From DASRJW01 sp964567755 (lineage in GTDB: Bacteria > Krumholzibacteriota > Krumholzibacteriia > G020349025), in contig CAZMNW010000037.1 of assembly GCA_964567755.1 (NCBI GenBank), positions 186,001 through 250,000 of the forward strand: DNA of 64,000 nt, in the 5' to 3' direction. A program made the translations under genes and the position numbers. Position 1 is the first letter of the stretch, and each line of letters begins with the position of its first letter. Positions 46,114-53,219 of this stretch are shown here, in pieces. The notes under the pieces were generated by a model. That model saw nothing but the letters and a program-made list of their open reading frames with translations, did not search any database and had not been told where the DNA came from.

Positions 46114-47061
46114 ATGGAGGTGGTGCGGGAAAAGCGCCGCATGCAGCATGAAGCGGCGCACTTGCGGCGGCAAGGTCACCGCCTGGGTTTGGTGCCGACG
46201 ATGGGGGCGCTGCATGCTGGACACTTGTCGCTCGTCGAACTGGCGCGACGCGGCTGCGACACGGTCGTCGCCTCCATCTTCGTCAACCCGTTGCAGTTCG
46301 GGCCCGAGGAGGATTTCCAGCGCTACCCGCGCGACCTCGCCCAAGACCTGGCCCAACTCGCTGGCGCGGGCTGCGACTGGGTCTTCGCCCCGGATGCCGG
46401 AGACATGGTGGCGCCGGATGCCAGCACTCGGGTCGTCGTCGAGTCTCTCGATCGCGCCCTGTGCGGCGCCAGTCGCCCGGGCCACTTTCGTGGCGTCGCC
46501 ACCATCGTCACCAAGTTGTTCCACGTTGTGCAGCCGCATGTCGCTGTGTTCGGTCAAAAGGACGCGCAGCAAGCGCTGCTGCTCCAGCGCCTGGCGCGCG
46601 ATCTCGATTTCAATGTGGAAATTCGCATCGCACCGATCGTACGCGAGGCGGACGGCCTGGCGATGTCGTCGCGCAACCAGTATCTCGGCGCCGACGAACA
46701 CCGCGACGCCTTGCGGCTCTGCGCGGCGTTGCGCGCGGTGCGGGAGCTGGCGCGCGCCGGAGAGCGCGACACCGCGCGCCTGAGGGCGGGCTTGCGCGAA
46801 GAGCTCGCGCACGGAACGCGGCTGCGCCTAGACTATGCCGACATCGTCGACACCGAGACACTGCAACCGTTGCCGCGGCTGCGAGGACGCGCGCTCGTGG
46901 CGGTGGCGGTGTATGTGGGCACGACGCGTTTGATCGACAACGTCGTGCTCGAGGTTCGCGGTGACCAGGTGCTCGAGGGCGCGCTACCCGATTGGCTGCC
47001 GCCAGCCGGCGACTCGCCCGGGCCGGGCCGCGTCGAGATCCAAAATGGCGCTGGACTCTGA
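46114..47061 (+). CDS. panC: Pantothenate synthetase
   Basis: PanC joins pantoate and beta-alanine using ATP. Motifs: LVPTMGALHAGHLSLVELA, with the H-x-G-H nucleotide site, FVNPLQFGPEEDF, FGQKDAQQALLL and the KMSKS-like MSSRNQYL. 315 residues. ATG 46114 is four bases after panB, with GGAGG upstream. panD is not next to it, so beta-alanine must come from a gene elsewhere. Confidence 0.95.
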   Translation: MEVVREKRRMQHEAAHLRRQGHRLGLVPTMGALHAGHLSLVELARRGCDTVVASIFVNPLQFGPEEDFQRYPRDLAQDLAQLAGAGCDWVFAPDAGDMVAPDASTRVVVESLDRALCGASRPGHFRGVATIVTKLFHVVQPHVAVFGQKDAQQALLLQRLARDLDFNVEIRIAPIVREADGLAMSSRNQYLGADEHRDALRLCAALRAVRELARAGERDTARLRAGLREELAHGTRLRLDYADIVDTETLQPLPRLRGRALVAVAVYVGTTRLIDNVVLEVRGDQVLEGALPDWLPPAGDSPGPGRVEIQNGAGL

Positions 47062-47125
47062 GGGACGAGCGCCAGACGGTCTTGGGGCCGCGGGCTGCCA
47101 CGACATGCAGGAGAAGGGAGCGCGA

Positions 47126-47884
47126 GTGTCGGAGCGAGAACACGAGCGTGCTGCCATCGTGTTGGCGGCGGGTCTCGGGAAGCGCATGCAGTCGGACCTG
47201 CCGAAGGTGCTGCATCCGGCTCTGGGCCGGCCGCTCCTCCTGCACGTGCTGGACGCGGTGCAGGAGGCGCACATCGCACCTGTGGTGGTCGTCGTCGGCC
47301 ACCAGGCGGAGCGTGTCCAGCAAGCGTGCGCTGGGCGTGCAGTGCTCTGGGCCCTGCAGGTGCCGCAGCTGGGGACGGCACACGCGGTGCAACAAGCCGC
47401 GAGCCATTTCCAGGGCTTCGCGGGTGACGTCGTGGTGTTGTGCGGCGACACGCCGTTGCTCATGGCGGCGACGTTGCGGGAGCTGTGCGCGACGCATCAG
47501 CGCCTCGGGGCAGCCGCGACGGTGCTCACGGCCGAGGTAGACGACCCGCATGGCTACGGCCGGATCCAGCGCGACGCAGATGGAGACGTGCTCGGGATCG
47601 TCGAGGACAAGGACGCGAGCCCCGCCGAACGTGCGCTGCGCGAGATCAACTCGGGGCTGTATGTATTCGCCGCACCCGACCTATTCGCGGCGCTGGCGAA
47701 AGTGGAGGCCGACAATGCCCAGCGCGAATACTATCTTACCGACACCTTGGCGATTCTGCGGCGAGCGGGGAAGCGCATCGGCGCCCATCGCTGCCACGAT
47801 GCGCGCGAGGTCCTGGGCGTGAACGATTCCGCGCAGCTGGCCTTGGCCGAGAAGGTCCTGTCATCGAGGGTGCGAGATGCGTAG
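47126..47884 (+). CDS. Single-domain UDP-N-acetylglucosamine pyrophosphorylase (GlmU N-terminal type)
   Basis: The 252-residue protein matches the uridyltransferase half of GlmU: AIVLAAGLGKRMQSDLPKVLH, the QLGTAHAVQQA substrate loop, VVLCGDTPLL and REINSGLYVFAA. It ends after the nucleotidyltransferase fold, so the left-handed beta-helix acetyltransferase half is absent. GlcN-1-P acetylation must then be done by another enzyme. GTG 47126 has GGGAG five bases upstream; ATG 47105 is also in frame. The stop overlaps the HIT gene by eight bases, so this is not a degraded end. Confidence 0.88.
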   Translation: MSEREHERAAIVLAAGLGKRMQSDLPKVLHPALGRPLLLHVLDAVQEAHIAPVVVVVGHQAERVQQACAGRAVLWALQVPQLGTAHAVQQAASHFQGFAGDVVVLCGDTPLLMAATLRELCATHQRLGAAATVLTAEVDDPHGYGRIQRDADGDVLGIVEDKDASPAERALREINSGLYVFAAPDLFAALAKVEADNAQREYYLTDTLAILRRAGKRIGAHRCHDAREVLGVNDSAQLALAEKVLSSRVRDA

Positions 47885-48374
47885 ACTGTGGGCGCCTTGG
47901 CGCGGCAAGTACGTCGAAGGGGCGGCGCGTTCCGAGGCCGAGCCGTGCTTCCTGTGTGCCTACGGCGCCGACACACCCGAAGCTGTTGCTCACGTGTTGT
48001 GGCGTTGGCGACACTGGTATGCGACGCTCAACGCCTACCCGTACACCAATGGACATCTGATGCTGGCACTCGTACGCCATCACGAAGGATTCACCGGCCT
48101 CGAGGCAGGCGAGACGGGCGAGCTTGCGACCGCGCTCGCAGCCTGCGAGGCGGCATTGCGACGCGTGTATCAGCCACATGGGTTGAACATCGGCGTCAAC
48201 CTCGGACGCGCCGCCGGCGCGGGCGCCGTGGGTCACCTGCACGTGCATTTTTTGCCGCGCTGGAACGGCGACACAAACTTCATGACGACGATCGCCGAAA
48301 CCCGCGTCGTGCCCGAAGGTCTCGAGGTCAGTCACGCACGCCTGCACGCCGCGTTCACGCAGGGGGCGCCATGA
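47877..48374 (+). CDS. HIT-family hydrolase (Ap4A phosphorylase/hydrolase-like)
   Basis: A 165-residue histidine-triad protein that cleaves nucleotide-phosphate bonds. It begins RRLWAPWRGKYVEG and has CFLCAY, NAYPYTNGHLMLALVRHH and the catalytic H-L-H-V-H-F near residues 119-124, followed by LPRWNGDTNFM, typical of the Ap4A-phosphorylase-like branch. Overlap with the upstream pyrophosphorylase gene implies cotranscription. The exact substrate is not readable. Confidence 0.9.
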   Translation: MRRLWAPWRGKYVEGAARSEAEPCFLCAYGADTPEAVAHVLWRWRHWYATLNAYPYTNGHLMLALVRHHEGFTGLEAGETGELATALAACEAALRRVYQPHGLNIGVNLGRAAGAGAVGHLHVHFLPRWNGDTNFMTTIAETRVVPEGLEVSHARLHAAFTQGAP

Positions 48375-48871
48375 ATCCACGCCCAACGCCGGGCGCACGG
48401 TGGCCGCGGCCGGCGGCAGGCCGGTTGCCCCGCCGGCAAGGTCGAGCGAGGAACTTGCCTTGGTATCATCGGATGAGCCCACTGACGTGGGGACTGTTGG
48501 TGTTGCTCCTGGCGGTCAGCGGTTCCGTTGCGCTGCGGTCGGCGCGCGCGCTCCGTACCTTGCCGCGCGCCGCACAGGTGCAAGTGCTGAACGGCAGCGG
48601 CGCCCCCGATCTGGCGCGCACCATGACCGATCGGCTGCGGGATCGCGGCCTCGATGTCGTCGCCGTCGGCAACGCCGATGCTTCGGCCTATCCCGAAACG
48701 CTGATCCTGCTGCGACGCGGGCATGCGTCCGTGGCACGCATGGTGGCGCAGCGGCTCGGCAAAGGCGTGCCGCTCGAGCAGCGCGATTCGACGTTGCTCG
48801 TCGATGTCACGGTGATCCTCGGGCGCGACCTGCTGGACCCGTCCGCCGAGCTGGCGCGTTCCAGGCCCTGA
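48371..48871 (+). CDS. Membrane-anchored LytR_C-domain protein
   Basis: A 166-residue protein with a basic N-terminus, one membrane helix (WGLLVLLLAVSGSVAL) and an extracytoplasmic LytR/CpsA C-terminal domain (VQVLNGSGAPDLARTMTDRL, then VVAVGNADASAYPETLILL). LytR_C often accompanies wall-associated proteins, but it is found alone in many Gram-negative relatives and its binding partner is unknown. The ATG overlaps the HIT stop by four bases. Confidence 0.85.
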   Translation: MNPRPTPGARWPRPAAGRLPRRQGRARNLPWYHRMSPLTWGLLVLLLAVSGSVALRSARALRTLPRAAQVQVLNGSGAPDLARTMTDRLRDRGLDVVAVGNADASAYPETLILLRRGHASVARMVAQRLGKGVPLEQRDSTLLVDVTVILGRDLLDPSAELARSRP

Positions 48872-48891
48872 GGGGGCCAAGGAGTCCGCGG

Positions 48892-49083
48892 ATGAACAAC
48901 ATTGGTGGCACCGAATTCATCATCATCCTGGTGGTGGCCCTCGTGCTCCTCGGGCCGAAGCGGCTGCCGGAAATCGGCGATGCCGTCGGCCGCACCCTGC
49001 GGCGTTTTCGCCAGGCATCGCGCGAGATTCGCGACGAGGTCGACATCATGCGCGACGTGGATGACGATCGCAAACGCCGTTGA
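48892..49083 (+). CDS. tatA: Twin-arginine translocase TatA/TatB-type subunit
   Basis: A 63-residue protein with the Tat pore-subunit plan: short outside part MNNIGGTEF, one membrane helix (IIILVVALVLLGPKRLP), then an amphipathic helix (IGDAVGRTLRRFRQASREI) and an acidic tail. G-P in LLGPKRLP marks the hinge. TatA and TatB cannot be told apart at this length; tatC is not in the window. AAGGAG upstream supports the ATG. It converges on the reverse-strand peptide gene at 49117. Confidence 0.9.
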   Translation: MNNIGGTEFIIILVVALVLLGPKRLPEIGDAVGRTLRRFRQASREIRDEVDIMRDVDDDRKRR

Positions 49084-49116
49084 CCGTCCCGAGGCGGATC
49101 ACCAAGCCGCCATGGA

Positions 49117-49416
49117 TCAACCGCAGATCTCCAGAGCCGCGCGCACCAGGAGCAACGCGAGCACCGGGGCGAACATTCCGGCGCTGAACGCCAAGAGACT
49201 GCCGCCGACTCCGATCACCAGCCAGAAGCAAGAGGCGAAGGCATGAGTGGACTTGGCACGAGCCAGCCCACCGCCCGCGCCGGCCTGCGTCTGCGCCATC
49301 GCAACCTGAACGAAGGCGGATGCGGGGCCGCCGCCGGCCGGCAGAGGTCCCGGGAGAACGGTGCAGAAAAGCGCCAGCAGGGCGACCCACCGCCGCGCCG
49401 AAACTCGTGCGACCAT
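49117..49416 (-). CDS. Cys-clasped membrane peptide A (exported precursor)
   Basis: Unrecognised 99-residue protein, last gene of the reverse-strand operon. It has a signal segment (VALLALFCTVLPG), a polar Gly/Ala linker, then a hydrophobic region from C63 to C98 with a proline at 84 near its centre, and ends one residue later (C-G). The stretch is rich in Gly and Ala (LVIGVGGSLLAFSAG), like small pore-forming or membrane-inserting peptides. A G-G-G at 48-50 precedes the cysteine region. AGGAG lies six bases before the ATG. Peptides B and C show the same plan. Function is inferred, not known. Confidence 0.65.
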   Translation of the reverse strand: MVARVSARRWVALLALFCTVLPGPLPAGGGPASAFVQVAMAQTQAGAGGGLARAKSTHAFASCFWLVIGVGGSLLAFSAGMFAPVLALLLVRAALEICG

Positions 49417-49531
49417 GATCGACTCCTAGCGGGAGGAGAGTGCGGGTGACCGATGCGTTTGCAGCGTCCTGTTCCTCGAGCCAGACGAGCGAGCGGTGTC
49501 GATCCGAGTGGCGGAGAATCCACTCTCGAGC

Positions 49532-49921
49532 TCAAAGACACACCGCCACACCCACGACCGACACCAGAAATCCGATCACGGCTCCAGGCCCGGTGAAGCC
49601 GGCGACGAGGATGTAGGTGACGTTGGCGCTCGACAAAGCGCAGATTGCCAGCTCCTGAAAGCGCTTCTTGTGATCGGACCACCATCCGGCCCCACGCGCA
49701 TCCACGAGTTCTTGGGCGGGCGCGGCACCGGCATCGAATGTCACCCCTGCGGACGGGGGCGCGGCGTCGCCGGTCGCCACTTGCCGCGCTGCGGCGAAGG
49801 TCGCGACGAGGAGGAGGCAAGCGAGGAGACCGACAGCCAGGCCACGTGGGCTTTTACCCGCGTGACGGGCTTCGGGTCGAGAGGGGCGCGTGAAACGACG
49901 AGCCCACGAATGCGGAGTCAA
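49532..49921 (-). CDS. Cys-clasped membrane peptide B (exported precursor)
   Basis: Unrecognised 129-residue protein. It has a basic N-terminus, a membrane or signal segment (GLAVGLLACLLLVATFAAA), a linker of about 45 residues, then C94 to C128 enclosing a hydrophobic stretch with G-P-G at 111-113 in the middle, ending C-L. Just before C94 is a charged helix (WWSDHKKRFQELA). G-A-G at 77-79 is a possible processing site. The TTG start at 49921 is supported by GGAGG nine bases upstream; no other start exists in the first 40 codons. It lies 51 bases after peptide C. Confidence 0.62.
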   Translation of the reverse strand: MTPHSWARRFTRPSRPEARHAGKSPRGLAVGLLACLLLVATFAAARQVATGDAAPPSAGVTFDAGAAPAQELVDARGAGWWSDHKKRFQELAICALSSANVTYILVAGFTGPGAVIGFLVSVVGVAVCL

Positions 49922-49972
49922 GTGCGGACACCTCCGGTGGGAAGCACGGGATGGTGAATCCAGTCGAGAGCA

Positions 49973-50221
49973 TCACTCGCAAGTGGTGAGCCACACGAGC
50001 CCGGCGGTCATGAAACCGATGGCGACGGCGCCGAGAAACGGATTCGTGATCAACCCCAGCATGCCGCCTGCGATCATGCCGACAGCCAGGGCGCAGTGTT
50101 CGACTTTGCCACCCAGAGCTTCGAGCAGAGCCGTGCTGGCAGTGGTTTCGCGCCCGCCGGCGTGCAGCGAACCGAACAGGAGAACGATGGTCGAGGTGAG
50201 CAACAGAGGCACGTGACGCAT
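49973..50221 (-). CDS. Cys-clasped membrane peptide C (exported precursor)
   Basis: Unrecognised 82-residue protein. Signal segment VPLLLTSTIVLLFGSLHAG, short linker, then C43 to C81 around a Gly-rich hydrophobic stretch (VGMIAGGMLGLI, then GAVAIGFMTAGLVW) with N-P-F at 60-62 in the centre, ending C-E. A double glycine at 37-38 (LLEALGG) lies four residues before C43 and resembles a C39 cleavage point, although the upstream leader consensus is only partly matched. It starts 28 bases after the Yip1-like gene and is probably cotranscribed. Confidence 0.65.
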   Translation of the reverse strand: MRHVPLLLTSTIVLLFGSLHAGGRETTASTALLEALGGKVEHCALAVGMIAGGMLGLITNPFLGAVAIGFMTAGLVWLTTCE

Positions 50222-50249
50222 GGGATGAGTCTCCTGGAACCGGGAAGTG

Positions 50250-50930
50250 TCAACGGGGTTGGAGGAAGAAACGCAAGAACACGGCCACGCTCCACAAGGG
50301 CAACGCGAGTGCCGCGGCTCGTTGCCAGGAGATCTGCATCAACTGCGCCACGCCGCGCACGAGCAACACTCCCCACCACACGGTAAAGGCATTGACCGCG
50401 GCCAGTGCGGCGCGGAGCTCGGGATTGGCGGAGTGCAGCCACAGATCGAGCCCGGCACGCAATTGCAGGCTGCGGGCATCGTCCCAAGTCTCCGGGCGTT
50501 GTAGAACGAGCAGACAGAGCAGGCAAGCGGCTTCGAGCAGGAAGACGATTTCCAGGTGCACGACCAGCGCCACGCAGTGCCGCCAGCTGCCTCGACCGCC
50601 GCTGGCTGCAGCGAGCGCGTGCAAGAGCGAGCCAAAGGCCATGCCGCGCATCACGACACCGAGTCCTGCGACCGTGGCGACGATCAGGCGCAACGCGAAC
50701 CAGGGTGCCGCAGCGCTCGTTGCACCTTCCGGCAAGTCAGCGCGCAATGGGTCTTGGCGCAGCGCGGGCTCGAGAAGCACGGACTGTGCGAGCAATGTCA
50801 TGGCCGATAGAGCGCCGAAGCAGAGCGCAGCAGTGCCGAAGGCGGGTCGGGCAACCAAGGCGCGGAATGCTGCGTCCGGAGAGACGAGCACGTCGAGCAT
50901 CGGCCGGTGCGAAAGAAGATGATGGTTCAT
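50250..50930 (-). CDS. Yip1-like integral membrane protein
   Basis: A 226-residue protein with a soluble start (LLSHRPMLDVLVSPDAAF) and about five membrane helices, for example GTAALCFGALSAMTLLAQSV and CVALVVHLEIVFLLEAACLL. The pattern, including A-A-V-N-A-F-T-V-W-W near the end, matches the Yip1 family. Bacterial Yip1 proteins have no firm function. The ATG at 50930 overlaps the stop of the C39 peptidase gene (ATGA), so the two are translationally coupled. It may be an immunity, insertion or export partner of the peptides encoded next; this is inference. Confidence 0.7.
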   Translation of the reverse strand: MNHHLLSHRPMLDVLVSPDAAFRALVARPAFGTAALCFGALSAMTLLAQSVLLEPALRQDPLRADLPEGATSAAAPWFALRLIVATVAGLGVVMRGMAFGSLLHALAAASGGRGSWRHCVALVVHLEIVFLLEAACLLCLLVLQRPETWDDARSLQLRAGLDLWLHSANPELRAALAAVNAFTVWWGVLLVRGVAQLMQISWQRAAALALPLWSVAVFLRFFLQPR

Positions 50931-51574
50931 GGTGCTTGTGGCCGTGTCGGGACGACGGCCCGAGATGTCGACCGTCTCGGCGCGTGCGAGCACGCACACG
51001 TGATGACGACTCCAGAGGCGCGTCGGGTCAAACTTTCGCGCGCAACGAGGACCTCGCCACACGCCGGATCGAAAACGCGGGCCGTACGAGCGCCGACGGC
51101 CCGCAGCAACACGAAATGACCTCGACGCAAATGGACGATGGCGGGCAACCTGCCGCTGCCGCCGCCCGGGTCCTCCCCGTTCGATTTGGCAAGCGCGAGG
51201 ACCCGGCAATGGCAGCCCAGTCGTGCGCCGACCGTTGCGAGCCGGCGGGCCGACGATCCGCCGGACGGCAGCCTGGTCATGCTCCACAGCAAGCTCTGTC
51301 GGACCGCCGTGCCGTGATCGCGGAGCAACGCTTGCAGGGCTGCAGCGCCACACCCATCCCGAGTGTGCTGCCGCCAAGAGGGGTCATCGGGCAAACATCG
51401 GCTGCGGATCCCCCAGGAGGCCGACACACGCCACGCCTGCGGGCCGCTGCGCGCAATTGCTGCCACGTCCAGGAGCCAAGGGAGCATGCGTGGCGCGGCA
51501 TCGATGCGCGTGCACTCGGACAGTCCCCACGCCATCAGTGCGACGGGCCACGGCCAGCACGAACTGGAGGTCAT
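50927..51574 (-). CDS. Stand-alone C39-family (bacteriocin-processing type) cysteine peptidase
   Basis: C39 peptidases remove double-glycine leaders from exported peptides. Here Q69, C75 (in TRDGCGAAAL), H153 (LRRGHFVLL) and D169 (VFDPACG) form a complete catalytic set with the right spacing; Q is six residues before C, as in bacteriocin transporters. The 215-residue protein is not fused to an ABC transporter, and none is in the window. A hydrophobic N-terminal region (WPWPVALMAWGL) might place it at the membrane. ATG 51574 has GGAGG upstream and overlaps the thioredoxin-like gene by ATGA. Confidence 0.82.
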   Translation of the reverse strand: MTSSSCWPWPVALMAWGLSECTRIDAAPRMLPWLLDVAAIARSGPQAWRVSASWGIRSRCLPDDPSWRQHTRDGCGAAALQALLRDHGTAVRQSLLWSMTRLPSGGSSARRLATVGARLGCHCRVLALAKSNGEDPGGGSGRLPAIVHLRRGHFVLLRAVGARTARVFDPACGEVLVARESLTRRASGVVITCACSHAPRRSTSRAVVPTRPQAP

Positions 51575-52020
51575 GGGTCCTCCGCTAGCGCGAATGCCAG
51601 CGCATGTTGCCATGCGCCAACATCGCGTGCGCCGCGCCAAGCGCGCACGATGCTGGAGTCGCTTGCCACCCACCACGTGAGCGGTGTCGGACCGATGCCG
51701 AGATCCTCCAACCAGGAGAGGGGATGACGCTGTACAGGCGAGGCAAACGGCGCGTTTCCGACCAAGTGCAGGTGCGCGGCGGCGCGCCGTCGGAGCGACG
51801 CGGGAAGCTCGTCCAGGGCGCGTGCGAGTGCCCGCAAGTGCCTCTGGCAATGGTCGCAGTCGCCACGCACGAAGACCCACAGCGCCGGGACGACACCCGG
51901 CGACACGCGTTCGACGGGGAAACGCACTGGAGTCGTGGAGGCGATGCGCCGCGTGCCACCCGCACGCGCCACGCACCAGGCGATGCACAGCAGCAGCACG
52001 ATCCCGACCACGGTGCGCAT
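51571..52020 (-). CDS. Exported thioredoxin-like disulfide protein (CDHC)
   Basis: A 149-residue protein with a signal or anchor segment (TVVGIVLLLCIAWCVA) and a thioredoxin fold. The redox motif is C55-D-H-C58 in FVRGDCDHCQRHL, and G-P-T-P-L-T supplies the cis-proline loop. A C-x-H-C motif, as in DsbA (CPHC), favours oxidation. It is the first gene of a six-gene reverse-strand operon whose last three products each have a conserved pair of cysteines, so it is a plausible catalyst for their disulfides. GAGGG precedes the ATG. Its stop overlaps the peptidase start. Confidence 0.78.
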   Translation of the reverse strand: MRTVVGIVLLLCIAWCVARAGGTRRIASTTPVRFPVERVSPGVVPALWVFVRGDCDHCQRHLRALARALDELPASLRRRAAAHLHLVGNAPFASPVQRHPLSWLEDLGIGPTPLTWWVASDSSIVRAWRGARDVGAWQHALAFALAEDP

Positions 52021-52073
52021 GGGTCCCTCGTCTTGCGTCCACGATTCCGGCTTGGGCGAGCGTGCCGCACGCG

Positions 52074-52089
52074 AGCAAGGCCTCCGCCA
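52074..52089 (-). promoter_or_regulatory. Sigma-54-type promoter of the peptide operon
   Basis: On the minus strand, TGGCGGAGGCCTTGCT has GG and GC separated by exactly ten bases, with TGGC at -24 and TTGCT at -12. Transcription would begin near 52063, about 43 bases before the thioredoxin-like ATG. A sigma-54 activator gene starts divergently at 52277. Confidence 0.68.
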
Positions 52090-52092
52090 ATC

Positions 52093-52125
52093 GGTGCGGT
52101 CACCTGCATCGGGCCGGGAGCGGCC
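52093..52125. promoter_or_regulatory. Paired dyads, candidate activator sites
   Basis: GGTG-N4-CACC (52093-52104) and GGCCG-N4-CGGCC (52112-52125) share a four-base spacer and have centres exactly 20 bases apart, about two helical turns. They lie between the sigma-54-type promoter and the divergent activator gene. Enhancer sites usually lie further from the promoter, so this is tentative. Confidence 0.4.
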
Positions 52126-52204
52126 GGAAGTCGATCCGATGTCGCCGCCGTCGACACGGGTCGCCGCGCATCGCGTCACTTCTGCGCTTGCGCCATCCGC
52201 CGCC

Positions 52205-52234
52205 TTGACGTCGCCGGTGCAGCGTTCCTAGAAT
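52205..52234 (+). promoter_or_regulatory. Sigma-70-type promoter of the activator gene
   Basis: TTGACG at 52205-52210 and TAGAAT at 52229-52234 are separated by 18 bases. The predicted start is near 52241, with ATG 52277 about 36 bases further on. Confidence 0.65.
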
Positions 52235-52276
52235 GCACGCGCCTCCACTCGCCACACCGAGCCGCGTTGGGGACGC

Positions 52277-53209
52277 ATGAAACCGCAGCCAGTCTTTGAT
52301 CACATGGTCGGCAGCTGTCCGGCCATGCTGACGGTGTTCGCGACCATCGAAAAAGCCGCACCCACGGACCTGACCGTTCTGGTTCTAGGCGAGACCGGAA
52401 CCGGCAAGGAACTGGTGGCGCGCAGCCTGCACGCGCGTGGAACCCGCGCCCGCGGCCCTTTCGTCGCCCTCAACTGCGGCGCCATCCCGGCGACGTTGCT
52501 CGAATCGGAGCTCTTCGGCTTCGAGCGTGGCGCTTTCACCGGCGCGGATCGCGCCCACAGCGGTCAAATCGAAAGCGCCGGCGGCGGCACGCTCTTTCTC
52601 GACGAGATCGCCGAGATGCCGCCCGGGGCGCAGGCGAAGCTGTTGCGCGTGCTGCAGGATCATCGCGTGCGCCGGATCGGCGCGGCGCGTGATCTTCAAG
52701 TGGACGTGCGCGTCGTCGCCGCGACGCATCAGGACCTCGGGGCACTGGTGGGTGCCAAGGCTTTCCGCGCCGACTTGTATCATCGATTGAACGAAATCCG
52801 CGTGCAGCTGCCGCCATTACGCGAGCGCGGCGACGACATCGACCAGATCGCCTTGGCCATCCTCGAGCGCTTGGGTCGCGAGTTGGGCCGGAGCCTCGAG
52901 CTCACGCCTGCGGCATGTGCTCGCTTGCGAGCCCATGACTGGCCCGGCAACGTCCGCGAGCTGGAGAACTGTCTGCGGTGTGCGGCGGCGCTCGTCGATC
53001 GCCAGGTTCTCGACGCGGGCGATCTGGCGCTCGCCGGCGCCGCCCACCCGCTGCGCCTGCGCGAGATCCTGGAGCAAGCGACCGAGGCGGCGCTGCTGGC
53101 GAGCTTGCGGCGGCACGCCGGGGATCTGGGCGCGGCCGCGGCCGAGCTCGAGGCACCGCTCGGCGAGATGCAGCGGGTGTTGGAAAGAAGCAATCGGCAG
53201 ACGCCGTAG
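52277..53209 (+). CDS. Sigma-54-dependent transcriptional activator (AAA+ domain, no receiver)
   Basis: A 310-residue enhancer-binding protein made almost only of the AAA+ domain. It has Walker A GETGTGKELVARSLHARG, the sigma-54 contact loop G-A-F-T-G-A, Walker B GGTLFLDEIAEMP, the sensor region VRVVAATHQDL and NVRELENCLR. There is no N-terminal sensory domain. The C-terminal DNA-binding part is short and its helix-turn-helix weak (ASLRRHAGDLGAAAAELEAP). It is divergent from the peptide operon, whose promoter has sigma-54 features, and is followed after ten bases by a peptide-binding lipoprotein gene. Confidence 0.9.
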   Translation: MKPQPVFDHMVGSCPAMLTVFATIEKAAPTDLTVLVLGETGTGKELVARSLHARGTRARGPFVALNCGAIPATLLESELFGFERGAFTGADRAHSGQIESAGGGTLFLDEIAEMPPGAQAKLLRVLQDHRVRRIGAARDLQVDVRVVAATHQDLGALVGAKAFRADLYHRLNEIRVQLPPLRERGDDIDQIALAILERLGRELGRSLELTPAACARLRAHDWPGNVRELENCLRCAAALVDRQVLDAGDLALAGAAHPLRLREILEQATEAALLASLRRHAGDLGAAAAELEAPLGEMQRVLERSNRQTP

Positions 53210-53219
53210 GCGGGGTGCG

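Noticed and set aside
49243..51727. Several forward-strand frames across the peptide operon
   Set aside because: They lack ribosome binding sites and domains, whereas the reverse-strand genes have overlaps, ribosome binding sites and catalytic motifs.
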